A stretch of DNA of 15,754 bases. Origin: an uncultured Isosphaeraceae bacterium. GTDB lineage: Bacteria > Planctomycetota > Planctomycetia > Isosphaerales > Isosphaeraceae. The stretch spans positions 1-15,754 of the forward strand of contig CALCIC010000404.1 of the NCBI GenBank assembly GCA_937907405.1. The letters run 5' to 3'. Within the stretch, counting starts at the first letter, position 1. The number at the start of each line of letters is the position of its first letter. The position numbers were made by a program, and so were the translations under genes. The notes under the pieces were generated by a model. That model had not been told where the DNA came from and did no database searches. It was given only the letters and a program-made list of their open reading frames with translations. Below are positions 6,936 to 14,288 of this stretch, one piece after another.

Positions 6936-8065
6936 GCGTCGCTCCGTCCGATCTGGGCGAGCCGGTCGGCCTCGCAGGCGATCGCCAGCGAGTCGCGGCC
7001 GTTGGTCTCGGTGATGCGCCGAGGGTGCGACCGATCGCGTATCCAGGCGACCTGATCGGCCATTACGGCCCGGAGCAATTCACCGTAACGATGCGACTTG
7101 ACCGCCCCCTCGCCCCAGGTCAGCTCAAGCGTCTGGTAGACGTCGAGCTTCTTGTGCCGCGCCTCGCACGCGCGGTCCTTGGGGGCGTAGGTCGTCGTCG
7201 AGTCCAGCCGGGCGCCGGGGAACAGGTCGCACAAGGCCCGCGTCTGGGCCTCGTCGGCGACGGCGTGAACCTTCACGAGCGTGGGAATCCAGCCGAACAG
7301 GCTCACGTCGCCGCGCTCGAAGACCAGGCGCATCTCCTGGCGGTCCATCCGTCCCGGCTGATGGAAGCCGTGGTAGTAGTTGACCAGCACGTCGTCGGCG
7401 TACCGCATCGTGCACTGGACCTGCTCCTCAATGGGCGGCGCCGAGCCCGGTCGGATTCCCGCCTGGGCGGCGACGACCTCCCCCTTGCCCAGCCAGCCTT
7501 CGAAGAGGTCGAAGAAGTGGACGCCGTGCTCGATGAAGATGCCGCCGCTCTTGGAGCGGTCCCAGAACCAGTGGTTGGGGCCGAGGTTCTCGTCGGACGC
7601 GTAATTCTCGAAGAACGCGTGGATCGGCTCGCCGAGGACCTTCTCGGAGATCAGCCGGCCGACGGCGTCGCTGACCGGGTTGTACCGCTGCATCAGGTTG
7701 GCGGTGAGCAGCCGATCGTTGCGCCGGGCTTCGGCGAGCATCTCGTCGGCCTGCGCGACGGTCGTCGCCAGCGGCTTCTCGCAGATCACGTGCTTGCCCG
7801 CCCGAAGCGCCTGCATCGCCTGGGGATGATGCAGGAACGGCGGCGTGGCGATGTAGACCAGGTCCACGTCGTCGCGACTCAAGAGCGTGTCGACGTCCTC
7901 GACGTCGGGCACGCCGAACCGGCGAGCCGCGGCGATCGAGGCCTCGCGACTGGTTCCGGCCATGGCCTTCAGGCGGACGCCCGGGACCTGGACGAACTGC
8001 TGAAGCGCGTAGAGGCCGAAGCCCCCGCAACCGACGACGCCGATCCGGATCTCGCCCTGTTCCAT
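6932..8065 (-). CDS. Gfo/Idh/MocA family oxidoreductase
   Basis: A 377-residue NAD(P)-dependent sugar or sugar-derivative dehydrogenase. The N-terminal Rossmann fold shows IGVVGCGGFG (GCGGFG at 12-17). The family's conserved EKP signature is in VICEKPLA (96-98). The C-terminal substrate domain contains SGGIFIEHGVHFFDLF (173-188), equivalent to the G-G-x-x-x-D-x-G-x-H-x-x-D region, with His180, His183 and Asp186 in the active site area; Glu replaces the first Asp. No Tat signal is present, unlike many planctomycete members, so it should be cytoplasmic. It is the first gene of a minus-strand operon with the GH130 enzyme and a membrane protein, which suggests it oxidises or epimerises a sugar released from the same glycoside. 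The start ATG has AAGGAA about 12 nt upstream on its strand. Confidence 0.9.
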   Translation of the reverse strand: MEQGEIRIGVVGCGGFGLYALQQFVQVPGVRLKAMAGTSREASIAAARRFGVPDVEDVDTLLSRDDVDLVYIATPPFLHHPQAMQALRAGKHVICEKPLATTVAQADEMLAEARRNDRLLTANLMQRYNPVSDAVGRLISEKVLGEPIHAFFENYASDENLGPNHWFWDRSKSGGIFIEHGVHFFDLFEGWLGKGEVVAAQAGIRPGSAPPIEEQVQCTMRYADDVLVNYYHGFHQPGRMDRQEMRLVFERGDVSLFGWIPTLVKVHAVADEAQTRALCDLFPGARLDSTTTYAPKDRACEARHKKLDVYQTLELTWGEGAVKSHRYGELLRAVMADQVAWIRDRSHPRRITETNGRDSLAIACEADRLAQIGRSDA

Positions 8066-8110
8066 GACTCGCTCGCTTCCTTGTTTTTCGACGTTCCCGG
8101 TTGATCCTCA

Positions 8111-8139
8111 ATTGTGCCGGTTCGCTCCACCCAGGTCAA
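8111..8139 (-). promoter_or_regulatory. Candidate sigma-70-like promoter of the oxidoreductase-GH130 operon
   Basis: Read on the minus strand, TTGACC (8134-8139) and CACAAT (8111-8116) are separated by exactly 17 bp and lie 45 bp upstream of the oxidoreductase start. Matches to consensus are 5/6 and 4/6. Transcription would begin near 8104, giving a leader of about 39 nt. Confidence 0.4.
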
Positions 8140-8212
8140 TTCGAGCGAAACATGGGGTACAATCGTAGGTGTTGGAAATCTGGAAGACGTAATCCGCATC
8201 GGAGTCGCGTTT

Positions 8213-8254
8213 CCCTCTCCCGCCGGGAGAGGGTGGCCGGACGGCCGGGCGAGG
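8213..8254 (+). repeat. 42-bp palindromic repeat unit, copy 1
   Basis: Contains a perfect 9-bp hairpin, CCCTCTCCC (8213-8221), spacer GCC, GGGAGAGGG (8225-8233), followed by a second small stem GGCC-GGAC-GGCC (8235-8246) and GGGCGAGG. It is similar in sequence and layout to copy 2 in the opposite orientation. This pattern resembles the dispersed intergenic palindromes known from many GC-rich bacteria. Confidence 0.65.
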
Positions 8255-8317
8255 GGCATCGGATTTCGAGGTGTGCGCGGCTCGCATGGACCCCAACCCG
8301 TGATGACCCCCGACGAC

Positions 8318-8359
8318 CCTCATCCGCCCTTCGGGCGCCTTCTCCCGGGGGGAGAAGGG
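8318..8359 (-). repeat. 42-bp palindromic repeat unit, copy 2 (inverted)
   Basis: On the minus strand it reads CCCTTCTCCC, then a spacer, GGGAGAAGG, a small CGCCC-GAA-GGGCG stem, and GATGAGG, matching the layout of copy 1 at the same 42-bp length. The main 9-bp arms (8338-8346 and 8350-8358) and the minor arms (8325-8329 and 8333-8337) are perfect. Arm differences between copies are compensated within each hairpin, so the pairing is retained. Confidence 0.65.
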
Positions 8360-8427
8360 ATGATTGCGACGGATCACCCCCTGACTAACCCGCGTCGAAG
8401 CAACGATAGAATGAAGGCCGCCGGAAT

Positions 8428-8925
8428 ATGAGTCAGGACCAGAGTGAACCGCCGATGGTCGGCCTGGTGATGGGCAGCAAGTCCGACTGGGAGACGATGC
8501 GGCACGCTTCCGCGCTGCTCGACGAACTGGGGATCGCGCATGAATCGCGCGTGGTCTCGGCGCATCGGACTCCCGATCGATTGTTCCAGTACGGTCGCGA
8601 GGCCGAGGGTCGAGGGCTTGAGTTGATCATCGCCGGCGCGGGGGGCGCGGCGCACCTGCCGGGGATGCTGGCGGCGGTCACGATCCTGCCGGTGCTCGGC
8701 GTCCCGGTCGAAAGCAAGGCGCTCAAGGGGGTCGATTCGCTGCTCTCGATCGTCCAGATGCCGCGCGGGGTTCCGGTCGGCACGCTGGCCATCGGCGCGT
8801 CGGGCGCGGCGAACGCGGCGCTGTTCGCGGCGGCGATCCTCGCCCGCAAGCATCCGGCGATCCGCGAGGCCCTCGCGAAGTTCCGCCAGAACCAGACCGA
8901 CTCCGTGGGAGAATCGCCCGTATGA
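8428..8925 (+). CDS. purE: N5-carboxyaminoimidazole ribonucleotide mutase PurE (class I)
   Basis: A 165-residue cytoplasmic enzyme converting N5-CAIR to CAIR in de novo purine synthesis. Family hallmarks are complete: VMGSKSDWETM near the N-terminus, the VVSAHRTPDR motif with the catalytic His, IIAGAGGAAHLPGM, the PVLGVPVESKALKG loop and DSLLSIVQMPRGVPVGT. Length is typical of class I PurE. It is immediately followed by purK with an ATGA overlap, which fits the bacterial two-enzyme PurK/PurE route and not the vertebrate single-step carboxylase. A weak AAGG lies 10 nt before the ATG at 8428. The C-terminal RQNQTDSVGESPV tail is non-conserved. Confidence 0.97.
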   Translation: MSQDQSEPPMVGLVMGSKSDWETMRHASALLDELGIAHESRVVSAHRTPDRLFQYGREAEGRGLELIIAGAGGAAHLPGMLAAVTILPVLGVPVESKALKGVDSLLSIVQMPRGVPVGTLAIGASGAANAALFAAAILARKHPAIREALAKFRQNQTDSVGESPV

Positions 8926-10079
8926 GCGCAGCGACGGGAATCGTCCACCCCCCGGCGTCGATCGCCGTCATCGGCAGCGGCCAGCTCGGCAGGATGTTCA
9001 TCCAGGCGGCCCAGCAGATGGGCTATCAGGCCGGCGTCCTGAGCGCCACGAACGAGACGCCGGCCGCGCAGGTCGCCAACTGGACGATCCTCGGCCCTCC
9101 CGACCACCTGCCGGCGCTCCGCGCTCTGGCCGATCGGGCGGAGGCGGTCACCGTCGAGTTCGAGAACGTCTCGGCCCCCGCGCTTCGCTGGCTGGCCCGT
9201 CGGCGGATCGTCCGGCCGGGCTGGCGGACGCTCTGGATCAGTCAGAACCGCCACCGCGAGAAAGCCTTCCTCACCCGCCACGGCGTCCCCCACGCCCCCT
9301 GGCGCTCCGTGCGAACCGAGGACGAGCTGAACCTCGCCGTCCGCGAGCTGGGCTTGCCGTTGATCCTCAAGACCTCGGCGACCGGCTACGACGGCAAGGG
9401 GCAGGTGCTCGTGGAGAACGCCGCCGCCGCCGCCGGCGCGTGGCGGAGTCTTGGCGAAACGGCCTGCGTGGCCGAAGCCTGGGTCGAGTTCGCCGCCGAG
9501 CTCTCCGTGGTCGTCGTTCGAGGCCGGGACGGTCGGTCGGTCGCGTACCCGCCCAGTCTCAACCATCACGAGAGGCACATCCTTTCCAGCACGACGACCC
9601 CCGCGCCGGTAGGTCCGATCGTCGCGCAAGAGGCGCGCGACGCGGCGTTCGCGATCGCCCAGGCGCTCGACGCCGTGGGGGTGATCTGCGTCGAGTTCTT
9701 CCTGACGTCGGAAGGCCGACTGCTCGTCAACGAGATCGCCCCCCGGCCCCACAACTCGGGGCACCTTACGATCGAGGCCGCTTGCTCCAGCCAGTTCGAC
9801 CAGCAGGTCCGCGCGGTCTGCGGGCTGCCGCTGGGGGACTGCAAGCTGGGCTCGCCGGCCGCGATGGTCAACCTGCTGGGCGACCTCTGGGCCGACGGCG
9901 AGCCCCTCTGGGAGCGGGCGATGCGCGCCGACCCCGGCGTCAAGCTTCACCTGTACGGCAAGAGGACTCCCAAGGCGGGGCGGAAGATGGGGCACATGAC
10001 GGTGCTCGACCCCGACCCTCAAACCGCCCTGGCCCGCGCCCTCGCCGCGCGCCGGGCGCTCGTTCGACGGACCTCGTAA
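8922..10079 (+). CDS. purK: N5-carboxyaminoimidazole ribonucleotide synthase PurK
   Basis: A 385-residue ATP-grasp enzyme that makes N5-CAIR from AIR, bicarbonate and ATP, passing it to PurE. Visible signatures are the pre-ATP-grasp IAVIGSGQLGRM (GSGQLGRM at 18-25), VEFENV (78-83), the ATP-grasp lysine segment LPLILKTSATGYDGKGQ (YDGKGQ 156-161), ICVEFF, and the metal-binding and substrate loop NEIAPRPHNSGH (270-281). The start overlaps the purE stop by ATGA (8922-8925), indicating coupled translation. A GGGAG stretch lies about 10 nt upstream. The first 12 residues are an extra N-terminal extension. It ends 22 bp before the BatA-like gene on the same strand. Confidence 0.96.
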   Translation: MSAATGIVHPPASIAVIGSGQLGRMFIQAAQQMGYQAGVLSATNETPAAQVANWTILGPPDHLPALRALADRAEAVTVEFENVSAPALRWLARRRIVRPGWRTLWISQNRHREKAFLTRHGVPHAPWRSVRTEDELNLAVRELGLPLILKTSATGYDGKGQVLVENAAAAAGAWRSLGETACVAEAWVEFAAELSVVVVRGRDGRSVAYPPSLNHHERHILSSTTTPAPVGPIVAQEARDAAFAIAQALDAVGVICVEFFLTSEGRLLVNEIAPRPHNSGHLTIEAACSSQFDQQVRAVCGLPLGDCKLGSPAAMVNLLGDLWADGEPLWERAMRADPGVKLHLYGKRTPKAGRKMGHMTVLDPDPQTALARALAARRALVRRTS

Positions 10080-10101
10080 CGAGGGGAGGCCCGGACCCGC
10101 C

Positions 10102-11109
10102 ATGCGACTCGCCCATCCCGGCTGGTTGATCCTTCTGGTCTTCATGGCGCTGCCGATCGTTCGCGAACTCCGGCGGGCTCGAATCGCCTGGCCGAGCCTC
10201 GCGGGCTTCCGCCGCCGCGACGCCGGGTTTTCGGCCTGGGCCCTCCTGCACCGGATTCCGACGGCGCTGCAATGCCTGGCGATCGGGGCGCTCGTGGTCG
10301 CGCTGGCCCGGCCCCAGACCGTCGGCGGCGTGGTCCGAATCGCGGCGAAGGGGGTCGCGATCGTGGCGGCCGTCGACCACAGCTCGAGCATGAACACCGT
10401 CGACTTTCCCGCCGACGCCGACACCCACGAAATCAGTCGACTGGAAGCGGCCCGCAACACGTTCATCCGGTTCGTCGCGGGCCGCGAGGACGACCTGATC
10501 GGCCTCGTCGTCTTCGCCAATTATCCCGACCTCGCCTGCCCGCCCACGCTCGACCATCGGTTCCTGATCGAATCGGCGGAGGCCGTGCGGTCGGCCCGAC
10601 CGGGGGACGACGGCACCAACATCGGCGACGCGCTCGCCTGGTCGCTCGACGCGCTGCGGCGGACGACCCCCGCGAAGAAGGTCTTGATCCTTTTGACCGA
10701 CGGCAACAACCAACCGGCCGTGCCCAACCCGCTCGACCCCGTTCGCGCCGCGGAATTGGCCCGCGACCTCGGCGTGACGCTGCATACCATCGCCGTCGGC
10801 AAGCCCGGAGGCGTCGTCCACGGCGCCGACCCCGAGACCAAGCGCCGGGTCGTCGCCGAGACCGAGGGGCCGAACCTCCCCTTGCTCCAGTCCCTGGCCG
10901 ACGTCACGGGGGGGCGGTCGTTCGTCGCCACCGACGCCGACGCGCTCGACGAGGTCTTTGAGACGATCAACCGCCTTGAAAAGAGTCAGATCCAGAACGA
11001 GGTCCGCACCCGATACGACGAACGCTTCCTCCCCTGGGCCTTCGCGGCGATCGGCCTCTTGACGCTCGATCGACTGCTCACCAGCGGACGGCTTCGACGG
11101 TTGCCCTGA
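10102..11109 (+). CDS. BatA-like VWA-domain membrane protein
   Basis: A 335-residue protein with a BatA layout: an N-terminal hydrophobic segment (about 6-20), a second helix (52-70) followed by ARPQ, a von Willebrand factor A domain (about 85-280), and a C-terminal hydrophobic stretch (FLPWAFAAIGLLTLDRLL, from about 308). The metal-ion-dependent adhesion site is intact: D92-x-S94-x-S96 in AAVDHSSSMN, Thr172 in GTNIGDAL and Asp200 in LLTDGNN. Bat proteins are known from Bacteroides aerotolerance and Leptospira studies as membrane complexes of VWA and TPR proteins with an uncertain molecular role, usually linked to a MoxR ATPase. No MoxR or DUF58 gene is in this window. GAGGGGAGG lies 12 nt before the start. 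It follows purK by 22 bp. Confidence 0.85.
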   Translation: MRLAHPGWLILLVFMALPIVRELRRARIAWPSLAGFRRRDAGFSAWALLHRIPTALQCLAIGALVVALARPQTVGGVVRIAAKGVAIVAAVDHSSSMNTVDFPADADTHEISRLEAARNTFIRFVAGREDDLIGLVVFANYPDLACPPTLDHRFLIESAEAVRSARPGDDGTNIGDALAWSLDALRRTTPAKKVLILLTDGNNQPAVPNPLDPVRAAELARDLGVTLHTIAVGKPGGVVHGADPETKRRVVAETEGPNLPLLQSLADVTGGRSFVATDADALDEVFETINRLEKSQIQNEVRTRYDERFLPWAFAAIGLLTLDRLLTSGRLRRLP

Positions 11110-11117
11110 ACGAAACC

Positions 11118-12887
11118 ATGAACATCGGAAATCCGCATTACCTCTGGCTCTTGCCGATCGCGCCGTTGCTTATGCTCTGGGCGCTGCGCGGTCGTCGCAA
11201 CAAGGCACGCGCCTGGGAGGCGCTGGACCGATGGGGCCGCGCGCCCGGCGATCGGTCGGCCGCCGTCCTGACCGCGTTGGCCCTGACGATCGCGGCGACG
11301 GCCCAGCCGAGGTTCGGCATCGTCCCCGAACCGCCGATCGGCCCCGGCCAGGACGTGGTCCTGGCCTTCGACGTCAGCCGGAGCATGGGCGCCGAGGACG
11401 CGACTCCCAACCGCCTGGCGCTGGCCGTCGAGACCGCCAGGAGCCTTGTCCAGCGGCTGGCTCGCCAACCTTCCGACCGTTCGGCGGTCGTCGCGTTCGC
11501 GGGTCGCGGCGTGCTCCGCTGCCCGTTGACCCAGAACATGGGGGCCGTCGTCGATGCGATGGACCGTCTCCGACCGGGGGACGTCCGGCCCGGCGGCACC
11601 GACCTCGGCGCGGCCCTGAGCGCCTCCCGCGATGCGTTCGACCCCGACGAGCCGACCGAGGGCCGGACCATCGTCCTCTTCTCGGACGGCGAGGATCACC
11701 TTGAGCGCTGGAACGGCCCGCTCCAGCGATTGATCGACGCGGGCGTGATCGTCCATACGATCAGCCTGGGGGACGCGGTCGACGGCCGGTCGGTCCCCTC
11801 CTCGTCGACCGGTCCGCCGCTCGTCTATCAGGGCGAACCCGTCGTCTCCAAACGCCGAGACGACGCGCTCGAGGCGATCGCCGAGCGAACCGGCGGCGCC
11901 TGCCTGAAGCTCGGCCTGGCGACGACCGACCTCGGTTTGCTCTATCACGACCGGATCGCCCCCGTGGCCCGCGCCCATCGCCTGGCGAGCCGGGCGGCCG
12001 ACCGCCCCGAGCGGTTCCCGATCTTCCTCGCGGCGGCCCTCGGATGCCTGCTGATCGGCTGCCGGCCGTTCGATCGGATCGGGCCGTTCCGATGGTTCTC
12101 GAAGCGGTCGGTCGGCGCGGCGGTCGTGGCGACGGCCGTGCTCGGCGAGTTGGGCGCGGCGTACAGCGAATCCGCGGCCGAGGCCGTCGTCCAGGGGCGG
12201 TCGGCGTACGCCGACGGACGGTTCGCGGAGGCCCTGAGCTACTTTGCGAGCGCCTCGGCCCGCGCGCCGACCAACCCCGTTCCGCACTACAACGCCGCTG
12301 CTTGCTTGTTCCAGATGGGACGGTACGCAGAGGCGGGGGGCGCGTATCAGCAGGCGCGGACGCGGGCCGACGCGGCCTTGCGGACCAAGATCGATTACGG
12401 GCTGGGCAACACGTTGCTTTGCCTGGGCGACCTGGCCGGGGCGATTCAGGAATACGACGCCTGCCTGGCTTCAACCGCGCGAGGGCCGGGCCTGGACGCC
12501 GTTCGGCGCGACGCCGCCGTCAACCGTCGATTCGCGATCGAGAGGCTGCGATCCGACCTTGGCCGGAGCGCTGAGAACGACCCGTCCATGACCCAGAAAA
12601 ACCAGCCCTCGCCCCCGAGGAGCAGCGACGCTCGCGAGGACGACGAGCCCGGCGAATCGCCGTCGAAGGACGGCCGGGGCGACGAGCAAGGCGACGACCC
12701 CCGGCGATCCGGGAGCGGCAGGACGGGGGGCGCGGGGGGCTCGGGCCGAAGACCTCCAGGCGACGCCGACGAATCGCCCGGCGATCAACTCGACGCGGCC
12801 GTCGACGCGATCCGCGACGCTCGCCGCGCGCGGCTCCCCGATGAGCCGCCGGCCGACGATCCTCGCATCGATCGCAAGGACTGGTAG
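11118..12887 (+). CDS. BatB-like VWA protein fused to a BatC-like TPR region
   Basis: A 589-residue fusion. Residues 1-310 are BatB-like: membrane helix near 8-23, second hydrophobic segment 48-62, and a VWA domain with intact metal site (D85-V-S87-R-S89, Thr161 in PGGTDLGAAL, Asp190 in LFSDGED). Further hydrophobic segments at about 300-315 and 332-350 anchor the middle. Residues about 355-450 carry TPR-like repeats (GRSAYADGRFAEALSYFASA, HYNAAACLFQMGRYAEAGGAY, YGLGNTLLCLGDLAGAIQEY). Residues 485-560 are an acidic, Gly/Pro/Ser-rich linker, and the protein ends in IDRKDW, a tail like that of BatC proteins. In many bacteria these are separate batB and batC genes. It starts 8 bp after the BatA-like gene. 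The TPR part probably faces the periplasm, but topology is inferred. Confidence 0.85.
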   Translation: MNIGNPHYLWLLPIAPLLMLWALRGRRNKARAWEALDRWGRAPGDRSAAVLTALALTIAATAQPRFGIVPEPPIGPGQDVVLAFDVSRSMGAEDATPNRLALAVETARSLVQRLARQPSDRSAVVAFAGRGVLRCPLTQNMGAVVDAMDRLRPGDVRPGGTDLGAALSASRDAFDPDEPTEGRTIVLFSDGEDHLERWNGPLQRLIDAGVIVHTISLGDAVDGRSVPSSSTGPPLVYQGEPVVSKRRDDALEAIAERTGGACLKLGLATTDLGLLYHDRIAPVARAHRLASRAADRPERFPIFLAAALGCLLIGCRPFDRIGPFRWFSKRSVGAAVVATAVLGELGAAYSESAAEAVVQGRSAYADGRFAEALSYFASASARAPTNPVPHYNAAACLFQMGRYAEAGGAYQQARTRADAALRTKIDYGLGNTLLCLGDLAGAIQEYDACLASTARGPGLDAVRRDAAVNRRFAIERLRSDLGRSAENDPSMTQKNQPSPPRSSDAREDDEPGESPSKDGRGDEQGDDPRRSGSGRTGGAGGSGRRPPGDADESPGDQLDAAVDAIRDARRARLPDEPPADDPRIDRKDW

Positions 12888-12890
12888 CTC

Positions 12891-14288
12891 ATGCGGACGC
12901 CGCTCTCGACTCAACGTCGTCGAACCGTTCGCCTCGTCGCCGCCGGCTTCCTGGCCGCGACACTGGCTGTCCCGATTGCGAAAGCGCAGGCCCCGGACGC
13001 GATCCAGGTCCGATTCGACGCCGCGCCGGGGCCGTATCTGGTGGGGCAGGGGATCGAACTTCGGGTCGCGCTCGTGGCGCGGGACAAACGACCGACGCTC
13101 GAACTGCCGACCCTCGCCGACGCCCGGATCTGGGCCGTCGACGCCTCGTTCAAGCCGATCAGCGCCGGCAGCGTGGGCCGGACGATTATGAGTGAGAATA
13201 TGTTCTTGACCCGGCTTCGGCTCGTCGCCCGGAGCGCCGGGACGCTCGACGTTCCGCCGGTCGTCGTCCGGCTCGGCGGTCGCGAGGGGAGAAGCAAGCC
13301 GCTGCGGCTGAGGATCGAGAATCCGCCGATCGCCGGCCGCACGGCCGACTTCCTCGGCGGCGTGGGCGCGTTCTCGGTGGAGGCCGAGGCCGACGCGCGG
13401 CGGGTGCGGGTCGGGCAGGAGTTCCTGTATCGGATTCGGATCACCGGGCCGGCCGCCTGGGGGACGTCGACGCGTCCCGAGTTGGACCGCCTCCGCGCGC
13501 TGCCGATCGGAGCGCGCGTCGTTTCGCTCGCCGACGAGACGGTCGACGAGCCGCCGCAACGCGCGTTCGTGTATCGCATCCGGCCGTCCCAGCCGGGAGA
13601 GGTCGTGCTGCCGCCGGTTTCGATCGCGTCGTTCGACCCCGGGATTCAGCGCTACGTGACCCGGGCGACCAGCGGCGTGCCGCTCCAGGTCGTCGCCGCG
13701 CCGACGTTCGACGCCTCGAAGCTCGAATACCGACCGGCCGAAGCGAGCGAGGTCGGCAAGGCGGTCGCCGTCGCCTGCGGCCTGGCGGTGCTGGCGGCGG
13801 GCGCGGCAGTGGTCGCCGTGCTCGGCCGCCGCGTCTGGCGGGTTTGGTTCGAGGCCGCTCGAACGGGCCCCGGCGCGGCGCGGCGGTTCGCCCGAACCGC
13901 GGCGACGGAACTGGAAGCGCGGGCCGAGGATTCCCCGGTTGAGACGGCCCGACGCGCCAACGACGCGCTGGTCGAGTATGCGCGGTTGAGCGTGGGACGG
14001 CCTCCCGGCGCGCTGACGCCCGACGAGGCGCGCGCGGCGATCGCCCGGGCGAGCGGCTCCGAAGGGTTGGGCCGAAACGCCGCGCGGCTGGCCGCGCGGT
14101 GCGATAGGATCTTGTTCGCCGAGGGCGCCGGGGAGGCGTCGGGCGAGAAAGGCGAGACCGCCTCGCTGTCGCGGGACGCCCGAGACCTGTTCCAAGCTCT
14201 CGGGCGATCGGGCGGTTGGAGGCGGAGTCTGGCGAGGTCGACGCTCAGCGGACCGCGAGATGCGACGACCGGGTCGCGGCCGTGTTGA
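12891..14288 (+). CDS. BatD-like membrane protein
   Basis: A 465-residue protein. An N-terminal signal peptide (Arg-rich n-region 9-14, hydrophobic core 15-30, IAKAQ cleavage site near 32) is followed by two beta-rich segments. These start at VRFDAAPGPYLVGQGIELRV and FSVEAEADARRVRVGQEFLY, the repeated immunoglobulin-like 'oxygen tolerance' domains of BatD. A single transmembrane helix lies at about 290-312, then a helical cytoplasmic tail of about 150 residues (RFARTAATELEARAEDSP, DALVEYARLSVG). Position and architecture support BatD, but the sequence match is by overall pattern and not by an exact motif. It begins 3 bp after the VWA-TPR fusion. Its last 44 bp overlap the 3' end of the convergent helicase gene, where the residues become Arg/Ser/Gly-rich. 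Confidence 0.75.
   Translation: MRTPLSTQRRRTVRLVAAGFLAATLAVPIAKAQAPDAIQVRFDAAPGPYLVGQGIELRVALVARDKRPTLELPTLADARIWAVDASFKPISAGSVGRTIMSENMFLTRLRLVARSAGTLDVPPVVVRLGGREGRSKPLRLRIENPPIAGRTADFLGGVGAFSVEAEADARRVRVGQEFLYRIRITGPAAWGTSTRPELDRLRALPIGARVVSLADETVDEPPQRAFVYRIRPSQPGEVVLPPVSIASFDPGIQRYVTRATSGVPLQVVAAPTFDASKLEYRPAEASEVGKAVAVACGLAVLAAGAAVVAVLGRRVWRVWFEAARTGPGAARRFARTAATELEARAEDSPVETARRANDALVEYARLSVGRPPGALTPDEARAAIARASGSEGLGRNAARLAARCDRILFAEGAGEASGEKGETASLSRDARDLFQALGRSGGWRRSLARSTLSGPRDATTGSRPC

Larger units (their letters stand above)
8066..8427. other. Divergent intergenic region with palindromic repeats
   Basis: This 362 bp spacer separates the minus-strand sugar operon from purE. It holds the candidate minus-strand promoter (8111-8139) and two 42-bp palindromic units in inverted orientation (8213-8254 and 8318-8359). 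A possible -10 box for purE lies at 8407-8412 (TAGAAT) without a clear -35. Short open frames across it reflect the palindromes and do not look like proteins. Confidence 0.65.

Noticed and set aside
8213..8359. CRISPR array
   Set aside because: Only two units, in opposite orientation, with no regular spacers and no cas genes.
8101..8431. Short open frames on both strands in the purE upstream spacer
   Set aside because: They translate the palindromic repeats and have no ribosome binding site or protein-like composition.
8433..10520. 695-codon open frame on the minus strand opposite purE and purK
   Set aside because: Shadow of two unmistakable enzymes; no recognisable features in translation.
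12471..14195. 574-codon open frame on the minus strand opposite the Bat genes
   Set aside because: Arg/Gly-rich antisense translation with no motifs; the plus strand has the VWA-TPR and BatD-like architecture.
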